Origin: Nocardia sp. BSTN01
GTDB lineage: Bacteria; Actinomycetota; Actinomycetes; Mycobacteriales; Mycobacteriaceae
NCBI RefSeq assembly: GCF_015354405.1
Contig: NZ_JADKYP010000010.1
Location: 102,062-166,061, forward strand
DNA length: 64,000 nucleotides
Reading direction: 5' to 3'
In this document: positions 32,130 through 40,983 of the stretch, piece by piece
Position numbering within the stretch: position 1 is the first letter of the stretch
How the letters are laid out: every line of letters begins with the position of its first letter
The notes under the pieces: model-generated
What the model saw: the letters and a program-made list of their open reading frames with translations, nothing else
What the model was told of the DNA's origin: nothing
The model's database searches: none
Position numbers and translations under genes: made by a program

Positions 32130-33424
32130 CGAATTTCCTCCTGTCGCTGGATACTGCGCTCCGACAACCTGTCCCTGTGTAGTTGATCGCCCGCAACCTG
32201 GATTGCGGTACGGGCCAGTGCCCGCGCCCCGTCGGTCACCGCGAGATCGGCCGACGGCGTCACACAGGCCGCGGCGAACTCCCGCTGGTGTGTCACCGCG
32301 CCGTTCGCCTCGATGCCGATAACCGGGTGGATGCCGGGAATGACGTTGGTGACATTGCCCATATCGGTACTGCCCAGCGGCCGTGCTGCCTCGAGTTCCG
32401 GCGCGAGCGGCATGCGACCCATACCGATGATCTGCTCGCGGTAAGCACACAGTAGTGCGGAATCCGGCGTGAGCTCGGTATATGTGGGCGCCAACGCCCG
32501 GATTTCATGAGTGCATCCGGTCGCCAGCGCTCCCGCCTCGAAGCAGGCCGAGGCGCGCTGCAGCAAATCGTCGAGGGATGCGGAATCGTCTGCCCGCAGG
32601 TAGTACAACAGTTCCGCATGGCCGGGCACGATATTCGGGGCAACACCGCCCGACTCGACTATACCGTGGAGTTGCTGGCCGGGGCGCAGATGCTGACGTA
32701 GCAGACCCAGCGCGACCTGCGCGACGGTGGCGGCATCCCCGGCGTTGCGGCCGTACTCCGGCGCGGCGCTGGCATGTGCCTCGCGGCCGTGGAAGGACAC
32801 CGACAGATCGGCCAGGGCCAGCGACCGCGCGCCCACGATGTCCATCGGACCCGGATGGACCATCAGGGCCATCGCGACCTCGTCGAAGACGCCGCGCTGC
32901 AGCATCAGAACCTTGCCGCCGCCGCTCTCCTCGGCCGGTGTGCCGAAAACCTTCACGGTCAGACCGCACCGATCGGCCACCTCGGCCAGGGCCAGCCCCG
33001 CGCCCACCGCGGCCGCGGCGATGATGTTGTGGCCGCAGGCGTGACCGATCTCGGGCAGGGCGTCGTATTCGGCGCAGATTCCCACCACCAGCTCGCCGCT
33101 GCCGAAGGTGGCGACGAAGGCGGTGTCCAGGTCCGCGACCGGCATCTCGATCCGGAACCCGCGCTCGCGCAGCGGGGCCAGCGTCTTGGCCACACTGCGG
33201 TGCTCGGCGAATGCCAGCTCGGGCTCGGCGTGGATGGAATGCGAGAGGGCGATCAATTCCGATTCGGCCGCCGTGACGGCGGCATCGGCGGCGGCGAGCA
33301 GGGCCGGATCCGCCGGATCCACCGAGGGATCGACGTCGTCGGCGCGGGCGCAGCCGGATGCCGCGGCCCGGTGCGCCGACCGGTCCGCGCGACTCCAGCT
33401 GCGTTCGTCCCCGCTGCGTGGCAT
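32126..33424 (-). CDS. M20-family amidohydrolase (AmiA1/AmiB1-type)
   Basis: 432 aa from ATG 33424. M20 features are SHSIHAEPELAFAEH, EYDALPEIGHACGHN (metal ligands) and TPAEESGGGK with the catalytic Glu. Its paralogue lies immediately downstream with a 4-bp overlap, matching the amiA1-amiB1 pair of mycobacteria. The GHACGHN/PAEESGGGK form resembles AbgB-like and p-aminobenzoyl-glutamate-type amidases, so a different substrate from its neighbour is likely. The N-terminal about 45 residues are Arg/Asp-rich. Confidence 0.88.
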   Translation of the reverse strand: MPRSGDERSWSRADRSAHRAAASGCARADDVDPSVDPADPALLAAADAAVTAAESELIALSHSIHAEPELAFAEHRSVAKTLAPLRERGFRIEMPVADLDTAFVATFGSGELVVGICAEYDALPEIGHACGHNIIAAAAVGAGLALAEVADRCGLTVKVFGTPAEESGGGKVLMLQRGVFDEVAMALMVHPGPMDIVGARSLALADLSVSFHGREAHASAAPEYGRNAGDAATVAQVALGLLRQHLRPGQQLHGIVESGGVAPNIVPGHAELLYYLRADDSASLDDLLQRASACFEAGALATGCTHEIRALAPTYTELTPDSALLCAYREQIIGMGRMPLAPELEAARPLGSTDMGNVTNVIPGIHPVIGIEANGAVTHQREFAAACVTPSADLAVTDGARALARTAIQVAGDQLHRDRLSERSIQRQEEIR

Positions 33425-33469
33425 GGCACACAGTCTCGCACTGTGCGCCACGCGGTGATCATCGGGTGT

Positions 33470-34171
33470 TCAGGAGCCGAAGGCGAGATTTTCCGGTGTC
33501 GTCGGGGTATTCAGGCCCGCGAGCGCGCGGCCGTGCAGCGCACGCTTGATAACCGGCAGATTCGGCTTGCGGTTGCCGGTCAGTGCCGCGGCCCGCGCGA
33601 TGGCCGCGGCCAGTAGTCCGTCGGCCTCGGCCGCCTCGTCGACGATGCCCGCGGCGATCGCGTCGGCGGCGCCGTAGCGGCGGCCGGTGGTCATCGCCTC
33701 GAGCGCCACCTGATTGGTCAGCCGCTCGGTGACGAGCGCGTTCATCGCCACCGTGAACGGCATTCCCAGATGGACCTCGGGCAGGCACCAGTACCCGCGA
33801 TCCGAGCGCATCACCCGGAAGTCGTGCGAGGTGGCCAGCATGGCGCCCGCGCCGAAGGCGTGGCCGTTCAGCGCGGCGACGGTCGGCATGCCGAAGGCCA
33901 GCAGCCGGCTGAAGACGGTGTGCACCCGGTCCAGGTACCAGTGCATCTTGTCCATGTTGCCGAACAGCCAGTCGGTGTCCAGGCCGTTGCTGAAATATTT
34001 TCCGGTGGCCACCGTGACCAGCGCCGCCGGCCCCTCGGCGGCCTCGACCTCGTCCAGTTTCGCGTGGATGGCGTCGATCCAGTCGGGATGGAAGCGGTTC
34101 TCGCTGTCGGTCTGACCCTCGTTGCCGAGGTAGAGCACGAATACGTCTCCGTCACGGTCCAAGTACGGCAT
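33470..34171 (-). CDS. Enoyl-CoA hydratase/isomerase-family protein
   Basis: 233 aa crotonase-fold protein. VTVATGKYFSNGLDTDWL forms the first oxyanion strand and ALNGHAFGAGAML the second; Glu in WCLPEVHLGMPF is the likely catalytic base. The pattern is closest to delta3,delta2-enoyl-CoA isomerases, which move the double bond during oxidation of unsaturated fatty acids. No thiolase or other beta-oxidation gene is adjacent. ATG 34171 follows TATTCT with 6-nt spacing, a leaderless layout. Confidence 0.87.
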   Translation of the reverse strand: MPYLDRDGDVFVLYLGNEGQTDSENRFHPDWIDAIHAKLDEVEAAEGPAALVTVATGKYFSNGLDTDWLFGNMDKMHWYLDRVHTVFSRLLAFGMPTVAALNGHAFGAGAMLATSHDFRVMRSDRGYWCLPEVHLGMPFTVAMNALVTERLTNQVALEAMTTGRRYGAADAIAAGIVDEAAEADGLLAAAIARAAALTGNRKPNLPVIKRALHGRALAGLNTPTTPENLAFGS

Positions 34172-34177
34172 ACGCAG

Positions 34178-34183
34178 AGAATA
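34178..34183 (-). promoter_or_regulatory. -10 element (TATTCT) for the enoyl-CoA isomerase-like gene
   Basis: TATTCT on the minus strand lies 6 nt before ATG 34171, with no ribosome-binding site. Confidence 0.45.
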
Positions 34184-34259
34184 TGCAGCTCCGAACGAAC
34201 GCCCGCATCACACCCCCGGACAAGTTACCGGCGAGTTGGAATCGCCGCCGGTGCACAGG

Positions 34260-35168
34260 TCAGCGACGCGGTGGAAGCGGCACCCGCATCAGGTCCTCCG
34301 CGATCACCAGTTCTCCGTCGAAATACCGCTGCGCCTCGGCCCGGTGCCCGGCCAGATCGCCGTAGCGCTGCGAGAAATGGGTGAGCACGAGCGTTCGCAC
34401 CCCTGCCGCCGCGGCCACGCGCGCCGCCTGCCCGGCGGTGAGGTGGCCGAAATCGTCGGCCAGCTGCGCCTCGGCCTCCAGGAAGGTCGACTCGATGACG
34501 AGCATATCGGCGCCTTCGGCCAATTCCACTATGCCCGAACACATTCGGGTGTCCATGACGAAGGCGAAGCGTTGCCCGGGGCGCGGAACCGACACCTCGT
34601 CCACGGTGACCGTGCGACCGTCGGGCAGCCGGACCGCGCCTTCGCGCTGCAACGTCCCGACCGTCGGACCCGCCAGGCCGAATTCGGCGAGGCGCTCCGG
34701 CAGGATCCGATAGCTGTCGGGTTCGACGAGCCGATAGCCGAAGGTGTCGATGCGATGCGACAGCCGCACCGCCTCGAAGGTGAACGGCGCGTCCGGCAGC
34801 GGCACCGGGCCGTCCGTTTCGATCGGATGCTCGCGCAGACCGGGAAACTCGGGCACCACGCCGCGTAGATGTGTGAGCAGTTCCGCGCCCGATCCCGGGA
34901 AGCAGATGTCGACCGGATGGGTGACCTGGTCCAGATTGAGCCGCGCCAGCACCCCGGGCAGGCCGAGGCAGTGATCGCCGTGAAAATGGGTCAGGCCGAT
35001 CCGGGTGATGCCACTCGCCGAAACCCCCGCGAACAGCATCTGCCGCTGGGTCCCTTCGCCGGGGTCGAACAGCAGGCCGTCACCGTCCCAGCGCAACAGA
35101 TATCCGTTGTGATTGCGTCGGCGGGTCGGCACCTGACTGGCCGTCCCGAGGACCACGAGTTCACGCAC
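34260..35168 (-). CDS. rnz: Ribonuclease Z (tRNA 3' endonuclease)
   Basis: 302 aa from GTG 35168. The metallo-beta-lactamase core is clear: [19 protein letters not shown] at the N terminus, the zinc motif [24 protein letters not shown] and the later LTHFSQRY. RNase Z trims the 3' trailer of tRNA precursors lacking an encoded CCA. The internal layout and length match the short bacterial form. A CAGGAT hexamer 6 nt before the GTG fits a weak leaderless -10 element. Confidence 0.93.
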   Translation of the reverse strand: MRELVVLGTASQVPTRRRNHNGYLLRWDGDGLLFDPGEGTQRQMLFAGVSASGITRIGLTHFHGDHCLGLPGVLARLNLDQVTHPVDICFPGSGAELLTHLRGVVPEFPGLREHPIETDGPVPLPDAPFTFEAVRLSHRIDTFGYRLVEPDSYRILPERLAEFGLAGPTVGTLQREGAVRLPDGRTVTVDEVSVPRPGQRFAFVMDTRMCSGIVELAEGADMLVIESTFLEAEAQLADDFGHLTAGQAARVAAAAGVRTLVLTHFSQRYGDLAGHRAEAQRYFDGELVIAEDLMRVPLPPRR

Positions 35169-35257
35169 GGCACCATCCTGCCCTCGCCCCGCCGACCGCG
35201 CCCGGCGGCGGCACTCGTGTCCGGCCCGCGACGCGCACCACCGGCCCGTCGGCGCAC

Positions 35258-35263
35258 TATCGT
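35258..35263 (+). promoter_or_regulatory. -10 element (TATCGT) for deoD, leaderless layout
   Basis: TATCGT is followed by 6 nt and the deoD ATG at 35270. The same hexamer and spacing occur before upp. Confidence 0.45.
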
Positions 35264-35269
35264 GGGCGC

Positions 35270-36049
35270 ATGCTTGCCGAACAGGCCGCCGAGGCGATCG
35301 CCACACGTACGGGAGTCACGCACCATCGGGTCGCGGTGGTACTCGGATCCGGCTGGCAGTCCGCCGCCACCGAGATCGGAGCGCCGCGGGCATCGATTCC
35401 GATGACCGAACTGCCCGGCTTCGAACCGCCGACGGCCCAGGGACATCAGGGCATCGTGCATTCGGTCCAGGTCGGCGAGGTGCCGGTCCTGCTGATGATG
35501 GGTCGCCAGCACCTCTACGAGGGCTACGAACCGCACCGGGTGGTGCACGCGGTACACGCGGCGGCCGCGGCGGGTGCCGAGACGGTGATCCTCACCAACG
35601 CCGCGGGCGGTATCCGTCCGGGCCTGCGGGTCGGCGAACCGGTACTGATCAGCGATCACCTCAATCTCACCGGGCGCACCCCGCTCACCGGCGCCGCGTT
35701 CGTGAACATGGTCGATGCCTGGGACCCCGAATTACGCACGCTGGCAAGGGAAATCGATCCCTCGCTGACCGAGGGCGTCTACGCGGGCCTCAACGGTCCG
35801 CAGTACGAGACACCCGCCGAGATCCGCATGCTGGGCGGCATGGGCGCCGATCTGGTCGGCATGTCGACCGTGCTGGAGGCGATCGCGGCACGCTCGCTGA
35901 GCCTGCGGCTGCTGGGCATCTCGCTGGTGACCAATCTGGCCGCGGGCGTGACCGGCGCGCCGCTGTCCCACGAGGAGGTGCTCGCCGAAGGGCAGGCCGC
36001 CGCGCCGAGATTGGGCAAACTGCTGCGCGGTGTGCTGGAACGGCTGTAG
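35270..36049 (+). CDS. deoD: Purine nucleoside phosphorylase
   Basis: 259 aa, trimeric (inosine/guanosine) type. Features are [11 protein letters not shown] (phosphate loop), [31 protein letters not shown] and [25 protein letters not shown]. It splits purine (deoxy)nucleosides with phosphate to base and (deoxy)ribose 1-phosphate. pmmB follows after 9 bp, the same pair as in M. tuberculosis, so pentose phosphate handling by the mutase is plausible. Confidence 0.95.
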   Translation: MLAEQAAEAIATRTGVTHHRVAVVLGSGWQSAATEIGAPRASIPMTELPGFEPPTAQGHQGIVHSVQVGEVPVLLMMGRQHLYEGYEPHRVVHAVHAAAAAGAETVILTNAAGGIRPGLRVGEPVLISDHLNLTGRTPLTGAAFVNMVDAWDPELRTLAREIDPSLTEGVYAGLNGPQYETPAEIRMLGGMGADLVGMSTVLEAIAARSLSLRLLGISLVTNLAAGVTGAPLSHEEVLAEGQAAAPRLGKLLRGVLERL

Positions 36050-36058
36050 GCGAGCGCC

Positions 36059-37747
36059 ATGTTGCGATTCGGAACCGCAGGTCTGCGCGGCCCCCTGCAA
36101 GACGGGCCGGACGGGATGAATGCCGGCACGGTGGCGCGCGCGAGCGCCGGTGTGGCGGCATGGCTCCGCGACCGCTGTCTGGGCGGCGGCCTGGTGATCG
36201 TCGGCCGCGACGCCCGCCACGGCTCCGCGGAGTTCGCCACTGTCACCGCGGAAGTGTTTGCGGCAGCGGGCTTTTCGGTGCTGCCGTTGCCGCGCCCGCT
36301 GCCGACGCCGATCGTGGCGTTCGCGGTCCGGGAGTTGGGGGCGGTGGCTGGGGTGCAGATCACCGCGTCCCACAACCCCGCCACGGACAACGGTTACAAG
36401 CTCTACCTCGACGGCGGTTCGCAGCTGATCCCGCCCGCCGACGCCGAGATCGAACGCTGCATCGACGCGGTCACCGAACCGATCCCGCGCATCGCCCCGG
36501 CCGCGAGCGCCCCGGCGCCATCGATCCTGTCGCTGCCCGCGGATGCCACCCCAGCCGATCTCGGCAAGGAGATAATTCGCCGCTACCTGACGCGAGCCGC
36601 CGCCGTGCCCGAGACGATCGGCGGCGCGCGCACGGTCCCGGTCCATCCGAGCCACCACTCCGTGGGCGACAAGCGCGAACCGCGACACGACGACATCCGC
36701 GGCGGCACCGCGCGCGAACCCGGCGTCCTCGAGCGGGACGGCGAACCGGGGACGGGAGAACGGATGACGGTGCAACGCCCCGATATCCGGATCGCGCTCA
36801 CGCCCATGCACGGTGTCGGCGGCGAGACCGCGGTGGCGGCGCTGGCCGCGGCGGGATTCCGGGACGTCCACGTGGTCGAGCGACAGTTCACCCCCGATCC
36901 GGACTTCCCGACCGTGGCATTCCCGAATCCGGAGGAGCCCGGCGCCGCGGATCTGCTGCTGGCACTGGCGGAGAAGATCGATGCCGACCTCGCTGTCGCC
37001 CTCGATCCCGATGCCGATCGCTGTGCGCTGGCGGTACCCGGCCCGCACGGGTGGCGCATGCTGCGCGGGGACGAAACAGGTGTGCTGCTGGCCGATTACG
37101 TCCTGCGTGCCGCGCCGCCGAACTCCCTGGTCGCCACCACGGTGGTGTCGTCGCGGCTGCTGGGGAAGCTCGCGCCCGCACGCGGCGCCCGCTACGCCGA
37201 AACACTCACGGGCTTCAAGTGGCTCGCCCGCGCCGGTGACGGCCTCGTGTACGCCTACGAAGAGGCCATCGGCCACTGCGTCGACCCGGCCGCCGTGCGC
37301 GACAAGGACGGCATCACGGCGGCGATCGCCGCCGCCGACCTCACGGCTCGTCTGCGAGAGCAGGGGCGTTCCCTGCTCGACGTCCTCGACGACTACGCCG
37401 TGGAGTTCGGCCTGCACGCCGGCGACCAGGTGTCACTGCGGCCGGCCGATCCGGCGGCCGCCGCGCAAGCCGTTGCCCGCCTGCGCGACACGCCGCCCGA
37501 CGTCATCGCGGGCGTCGCCGTCAGCTGCACCGACCTGTCGACGGTTCGCGGCCGGATGCGGACCGACGCGTTGATCTTCGAGGGCGATGGGCAGCGCATC
37601 GTCATCCGCCCGTCGGGTACCGAGCCGAAACTCAAATGCTATCTGGAGGTCGTCGAGCCGGTTCGCGACCGCGACGCGCTGATTCAGTCGAAATCCATAG
37701 CGGCACACCGTCTATCGGCGCTGCGCGCATTCTGCGAGCAACTGTGA
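36059..37747 (+). CDS. pmmB: Phosphomannomutase/phosphopentomutase-family protein PmmB
   Basis: 562 aa alpha-D-phosphohexomutase. Phosphoserine loop TASHNPATDNGYK, metal loop DPDADR, sugar-binding GDETG and YAYEEAIGHCVDP, and C-terminal phosphate-binding RPSGTEPKLKCY are all present. The enzyme interconverts sugar 1- and 6-phosphates (or 1- and 5-phosphates for pentoses). Position directly after deoD suggests use of ribose 1-phosphate. About 45 residues around 200-245 are Arg/Gly/Glu-rich, look inserted, and may explain why it is longer than the mycobacterial homologue. Confidence 0.93.
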   Translation: MLRFGTAGLRGPLQDGPDGMNAGTVARASAGVAAWLRDRCLGGGLVIVGRDARHGSAEFATVTAEVFAAAGFSVLPLPRPLPTPIVAFAVRELGAVAGVQITASHNPATDNGYKLYLDGGSQLIPPADAEIERCIDAVTEPIPRIAPAASAPAPSILSLPADATPADLGKEIIRRYLTRAAAVPETIGGARTVPVHPSHHSVGDKREPRHDDIRGGTAREPGVLERDGEPGTGERMTVQRPDIRIALTPMHGVGGETAVAALAAAGFRDVHVVERQFTPDPDFPTVAFPNPEEPGAADLLLALAEKIDADLAVALDPDADRCALAVPGPHGWRMLRGDETGVLLADYVLRAAPPNSLVATTVVSSRLLGKLAPARGARYAETLTGFKWLARAGDGLVYAYEEAIGHCVDPAAVRDKDGITAAIAAADLTARLREQGRSLLDVLDDYAVEFGLHAGDQVSLRPADPAAAAQAVARLRDTPPDVIAGVAVSCTDLSTVRGRMRTDALIFEGDGQRIVIRPSGTEPKLKCYLEVVEPVRDRDALIQSKSIAAHRLSALRAFCEQL

Positions 37748-37970
37748 ACGGTGGGCCCGCTGCCGAGCGACGGGCCACGGCGGACCGGCGGTCGTAGCGG
37801 CCCGACTCCGGCCGCCGCCGAAATAGCACCCGTCTGTCCCGGCGCACCGCTGCGGTCGTGCGGCTGGGGGCCGGCAGGCGACCCCTACTCTCGGCGGTTT
37901 CGCGTGCGGTACCGCGCGAGCAGACGCGCCGTGCTGCGGCTCGACGCGCTCCCCTGTTCCCCAGGCGACC

Positions 37971-38600
37971 TCAGTCGTGGCGCGGACCGAATTGCCGGTC
38001 GCCCGCATCACCCAGTCCCGGCACGATGAAGGCGTCGGCATTGAGTCCGGAGTCGACCGCGGCGGTCACCAACCGCACCGGCAGGCCCGACTTCTCCAGC
38101 GCGGCAATGCCTTCCGGGGCGGCGACGACACAGACGGCGGTGATGTCGGTGGCGTTGCGGGCACACAGCAGTTCCAGGGTGTGGCGCATGGATCCGCCGG
38201 TGGCCAGCATCGGATCGAGGACGAAGACCGGTAGGCCCGCCAGATCCGCCGGCAGCGATTCCATGTACGGCACCGGACGATGGGTCTGCTCGTCGCGCGC
38301 CACGCCGACGAAACCCACGCGGGATTCCGGAATCAGCGCACTGGCGGCGTCGACCATGCCGAGGCCGGCGCGCAACACCGGCACGAGCAGCGGTGGTTTC
38401 GCCAGCCGGGCGCCCCGGGTCGGTGCGACCGGGGTGTCGATGTCGAAGGTGTGCGTCGGGGCTTCCCGCAGTGCTTCGTAGACGAGGAATCCGGTCAGAT
38501 CGGCCAGTGCCGCGCGGAAACCCGCGTTGGACGTGCGGGCATCGCGCATGGCCGTCAGGAGGGTGGCCGTCAGCGGGTGTTCCACGATATGCGTACGCAT
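37971..38600 (-). CDS. upp: Uracil phosphoribosyltransferase
   Basis: 209 aa from ATG 38600, the normal UPRT length. [22 protein letters not shown] (PRPP-binding loop) and the C-terminal GDAGDRQFG uracil-binding motif are present. It makes UMP from uracil and PRPP, completing pyrimidine salvage with cdd and deoA elsewhere in the window. TATCGT 6 nt upstream supports this start over a longer frame. It converges on pmmB across 223 bp in which I see no gene. Confidence 0.95.
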   Translation of the reverse strand: MRTHIVEHPLTATLLTAMRDARTSNAGFRAALADLTGFLVYEALREAPTHTFDIDTPVAPTRGARLAKPPLLVPVLRAGLGMVDAASALIPESRVGFVGVARDEQTHRPVPYMESLPADLAGLPVFVLDPMLATGGSMRHTLELLCARNATDITAVCVVAAPEGIAALEKSGLPVRLVTAAVDSGLNADAFIVPGLGDAGDRQFGPRHD

Positions 38601-38606
38601 GAGGGA

Positions 38607-38612
38607 ACGATA
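38607..38612 (-). promoter_or_regulatory. -10 element (TATCGT) for upp, leaderless layout
   Basis: TATCGT on the minus strand is 6 nt before ATG 38600, identical in sequence and spacing to the element before deoD. Confidence 0.45.
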
Positions 38613-38746
38613 AGGTCTGTCGGGGTTCGGAATCGTCAACCGAGGGCGGATTTCCGCAACCGGAGTGGGAACCGTTGCGCAGGAGCATGCGTCGAACTAC
38701 TCGGATGACGTAATCTGCCACCAGACCAGCACGATGGGGGATGTTG

Positions 38747-39067
38747 ATGCACAAGATCTCGGTCGACACCGAGGGCGTCGCCGCCTACGGTGCGACAGCC
38801 GCGGGACTGGCCGGTGAGATGGGTGTCGCCGCGGCGGGTGCCGCCGGGGCCGACCCGCTTCTGCTCGGCCCGATCTTCGGACTGGTGGGAGGCGATTTCG
38901 TCGCTGCCTATGCCGCGGCCCACGCCGGGCATGTCGCGGGGATCGGCGAACTGTCCGCGGTGATGGGCAGTGTGGGAGCCGCCGCGACGGGCGCCGCCAC
39001 CACCTATTCCGAAACCGACGCCGCCCACGCCGCCGCACTGCGCGCCGCCGAAGGCCCGATCGGATGA
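38747..39067 (+). CDS. Type VII secretion target-like protein with YxxxD motif
   Basis: 106 aa from ATG 38747, which has GGGGG 6 nt upstream; ATG 38741 is too close to it. The protein is Ala/Gly-rich and helical, without signal peptide, and ends with TTYSETDAAHAAAL, where Y87-SET-D91 matches the YxxxD/E export signal of type VII substrates placed after the second helix. It overlaps the next gene by ATGA, and that gene encodes a protein with a WNG (WXG) turn. The two are therefore likely to fold as an exported heterodimer. Specific family (EspC/PE-like) not certain. Confidence 0.65.
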   Translation: MHKISVDTEGVAAYGATAAGLAGEMGVAAAGAAGADPLLLGPIFGLVGGDFVAAYAAAHAGHVAGIGELSAVMGSVGAAATGAATTYSETDAAHAAALRAAEGPIG

Positions 39068-40206
39068 CGGGCGTCATCGATCTCGACGCACTCGCCCAAC
39101 CACTCATCGATCTGCTCACCAGCTTCGGCTCCGGTGTGCTGCCGGCGGGCGGCCCGGCCGACGCGCTGCGTCAGGTGTCCACCCACCTCGACGGAATCCA
39201 CCAGGCCGGCAGCGCGAGTATCAATCAGATGACCAACGTCTGGAACGGCGGTGGTGGCGACGCCGCGATGGACAAGGCGCTCAAGGTGCAGACCTCGGCG
39301 GCCACGATGTCGGATCGCGGCAACGATATGGCCGACGTGGTCAGCCAGGCCGCCGCCACGGTGCAGACGGGGCAGAAGGAACTCGACGGAATCGTCCAGT
39401 CGTTCGTGCAGTCGGTGACGGCGCTGGGGCCCGCGCTGACGACTCCTCCGGGACTGATCACCGTGGTCAACTCCGCTATCGACCATTTCGGGCAGGCTCT
39501 GAGTGTGGTCGGCCGGGTGCGGTCGGACCTCGACACGCACACCACCTCGATGACCGAACTGACCCCGCCCCCGCCGACGCCGTCCATGTCGGGCACCCCG
39601 GTGGCCGCGGCCTCGGTCGCCGCGCCCGCGCTGAGCACCGGCGCGCAGACGGCCAGTTCACTGCTCGGCGGGCTGGTGTCGAGCGGCGGTTCGATGATGA
39701 GCAGTATGACCAGCCCGGCCTCGGCGGCGACGCAGTCGCGGTCGAGTTCGGGCGCGACGAAAACGCCCGGCGCTCAGCAGTCCGGCGCCGACAAGCCCGG
39801 CCGCCACGGCGGCGTCATGATCACCCTGCCCGACGGCAGCCAGGTCGAGGCACCCAATCAGAAGGCCGCGACCGCGGTCAAGGCGGCGATCAGCGCCTGC
39901 GGCACGCCGTACGTCTGGGGTGGTAACACCCCCGGCGCCGGGCTCGACTGCAGTGGCCTGACCAAATGGGCCTACGGCGAAGCCGGTGTCGACCTGCCCC
40001 GGCTCGCCTGCGATCAGAGCGCCGGCGCGACACCGGTGAGCCCGGGCGATGTGATGCCGGGTGATCTGGCCATCTGGGACGGTCACGTCGCGATGGTCGT
40101 CGGTAACGGACAGATGGTCGAGGCCGGTGATCCGGTGCAGATCGACTCGATTCGAACGGAGAACATGGGAATGGCGTTCCACGGGTTCTACAGGCCGACG
40201 TCATGA
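39064..40206 (+). CDS. NlpC/P60 peptidoglycan endopeptidase fused to a WXG-type helical domain
   Basis: 380 aa. Residues 1-165 are helical with W60-N-G62 at a turn, like WXG100 proteins. A Pro/Ser/Ala linker (about 167-247) leads to an NlpC/P60 domain (about 265-380). Catalytic residues are Cys296 in LDCSGLTKW, His341 in DGHVAMV and a polar Glu353; the spacing of His and third residue (12) equals that of the RipA triad. The domain should cut D-Glu to diamino-acid bonds in peptidoglycan. There is no signal peptide, consistent with export by type VII secretion together with its 106-aa neighbour. It overlaps genes on both sides by 4 bp. Confidence 0.85.
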   Translation: MTGVIDLDALAQPLIDLLTSFGSGVLPAGGPADALRQVSTHLDGIHQAGSASINQMTNVWNGGGGDAAMDKALKVQTSAATMSDRGNDMADVVSQAAATVQTGQKELDGIVQSFVQSVTALGPALTTPPGLITVVNSAIDHFGQALSVVGRVRSDLDTHTTSMTELTPPPPTPSMSGTPVAAASVAAPALSTGAQTASSLLGGLVSSGGSMMSSMTSPASAATQSRSSSGATKTPGAQQSGADKPGRHGGVMITLPDGSQVEAPNQKAATAVKAAISACGTPYVWGGNTPGAGLDCSGLTKWAYGEAGVDLPRLACDQSAGATPVSPGDVMPGDLAIWDGHVAMVVGNGQMVEAGDPVQIDSIRTENMGMAFHGFYRPTS

Positions 40207-40550
40207 GCCAGCCGCAGCAGCAGATCCCTAGCGTCACGGTCGCCGCCAGCACCAATCGCGCCGGCACCATCAGCGTGCGGGCCACCGATCAGGGCATTCC
40301 GGTGGAGATCAAATTCGAGCGCAGCGAATACCGTTACGGCGCACAGGCTTTGGCCGCCGAGATCCTGCGGCTGACCAAGCGGTCGGCGATCGTCGCCAAG
40401 GCGCGCCGGCGCGAACTGCTCGCCGAATCCGGCATGCCCACCGAGATCCTGGACAAATTGGGCCTGCCCACCCGTCAGGAAGCCGTCGACGAACTCGACC
40501 GCATGGACGACGAGGACACCGGACCCACCAGCTGGATGAGGCCGGTATGA
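40203..40550 (+). CDS. YbaB-related small protein of the type VII cassette
   Basis: 115 aa, starting in a 4-bp overlap with the endopeptidase gene. The first 50 residues form a beta-rich part (SVTVAASTNRAGTISVRATD), followed by a basic helical stretch (LRLTKRSAIVAKARRRELLA) and an acidic tail. This resembles the second half of YbaB/EbfC-like proteins that commonly accompany type VII substrates in nocardioform bacteria. It is likely cytosolic. A chaperone or assembly role is a guess from context. Confidence 0.6.
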   Translation: MSQPQQQIPSVTVAASTNRAGTISVRATDQGIPVEIKFERSEYRYGAQALAAEILRLTKRSAIVAKARRRELLAESGMPTEILDKLGLPTRQEAVDELDRMDDEDTGPTSWMRPV

Positions 40551-40617
40551 GCGGCCGGGCTCATACGGCTGATCAGCACAGCATGAGCGCCAGCGCATAT
40601 GCCGGAAAGGACGCACT

Positions 40618-40950
40618 GTGAGCGCGGAAATGGATGCCCTGGTCGCCGCGGCGACGAATAAACTCGAGGCCCTCGAGGCCGCGCTCTACAACCTCAAGAA
40701 CGTGCGCGGTCGCTTCACCGCCGAGGACGGTTCGGTGAGCGTCGAGGTCGACAGCGACGGCGCCCTCGTGGGCCTGGACCTGTCCGAGGCCGTCACCTCC
40801 CATTCTCCGGCCGAAGTGGGCCAGTTGATCATCTGGGCGTGCCAGCAAGCTGCGCAGAACGCGGGAGAGCAGCGCTCCGAGGTGGTCGCCACCCTGAATT
40901 CCGCCTTCACCGCACCCGAATCGGGAAACGTTGGGGGGCGGGCCGAATAG
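40618..40950 (+). CDS. YbaB/EbfC-family protein
   Basis: 110 aa from GTG 40618, with GGAAAGG 7 nt upstream. A helical N terminus (about 1-30) precedes the YbaB core: NVRGRFTAEDGSVSVEVDSDGALVGLDLSEAV, then an Ala/Gln-rich helix. Classical YbaB binds DNA, but the divergent copies clustered with type VII genes may instead act on secretion substrates. Last gene of the four-gene cassette; 34 bp before the next gene. Confidence 0.7.
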   Translation: MSAEMDALVAAATNKLEALEAALYNLKNVRGRFTAEDGSVSVEVDSDGALVGLDLSEAVTSHSPAEVGQLIIWACQQAAQNAGEQRSEVVATLNSAFTAPESGNVGGRAE

Positions 40951-40970
40951 TGCCGAAGGCAACGGCTCGA

Positions 40971-40976
40971 TAGGCT
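40971..40976 (+). promoter_or_regulatory. -10 element (TAGGCT) for the conserved acidic protein gene
   Basis: TAGGCT is followed by 7 nt and ATG 40984, without a ribosome-binding site. It suggests the gene has its own leaderless promoter and is not part of the upstream cassette. Confidence 0.45.
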
Positions 40977-40983
40977 TCCGTTC

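Noticed and set aside
32130-32450. Extension of the second amidohydrolase upstream of 32129
   Set aside because: The 107 codons lie inside the upstream amidohydrolase gene in another frame and are Arg/Gly-rich; GTG 32129 with a GTGA overlap is the better start.
37748-37970. Gene or small RNA between pmmB and upp
   Set aside because: The 223 bp hold only short shadow frames and no clear hairpin or promoter.
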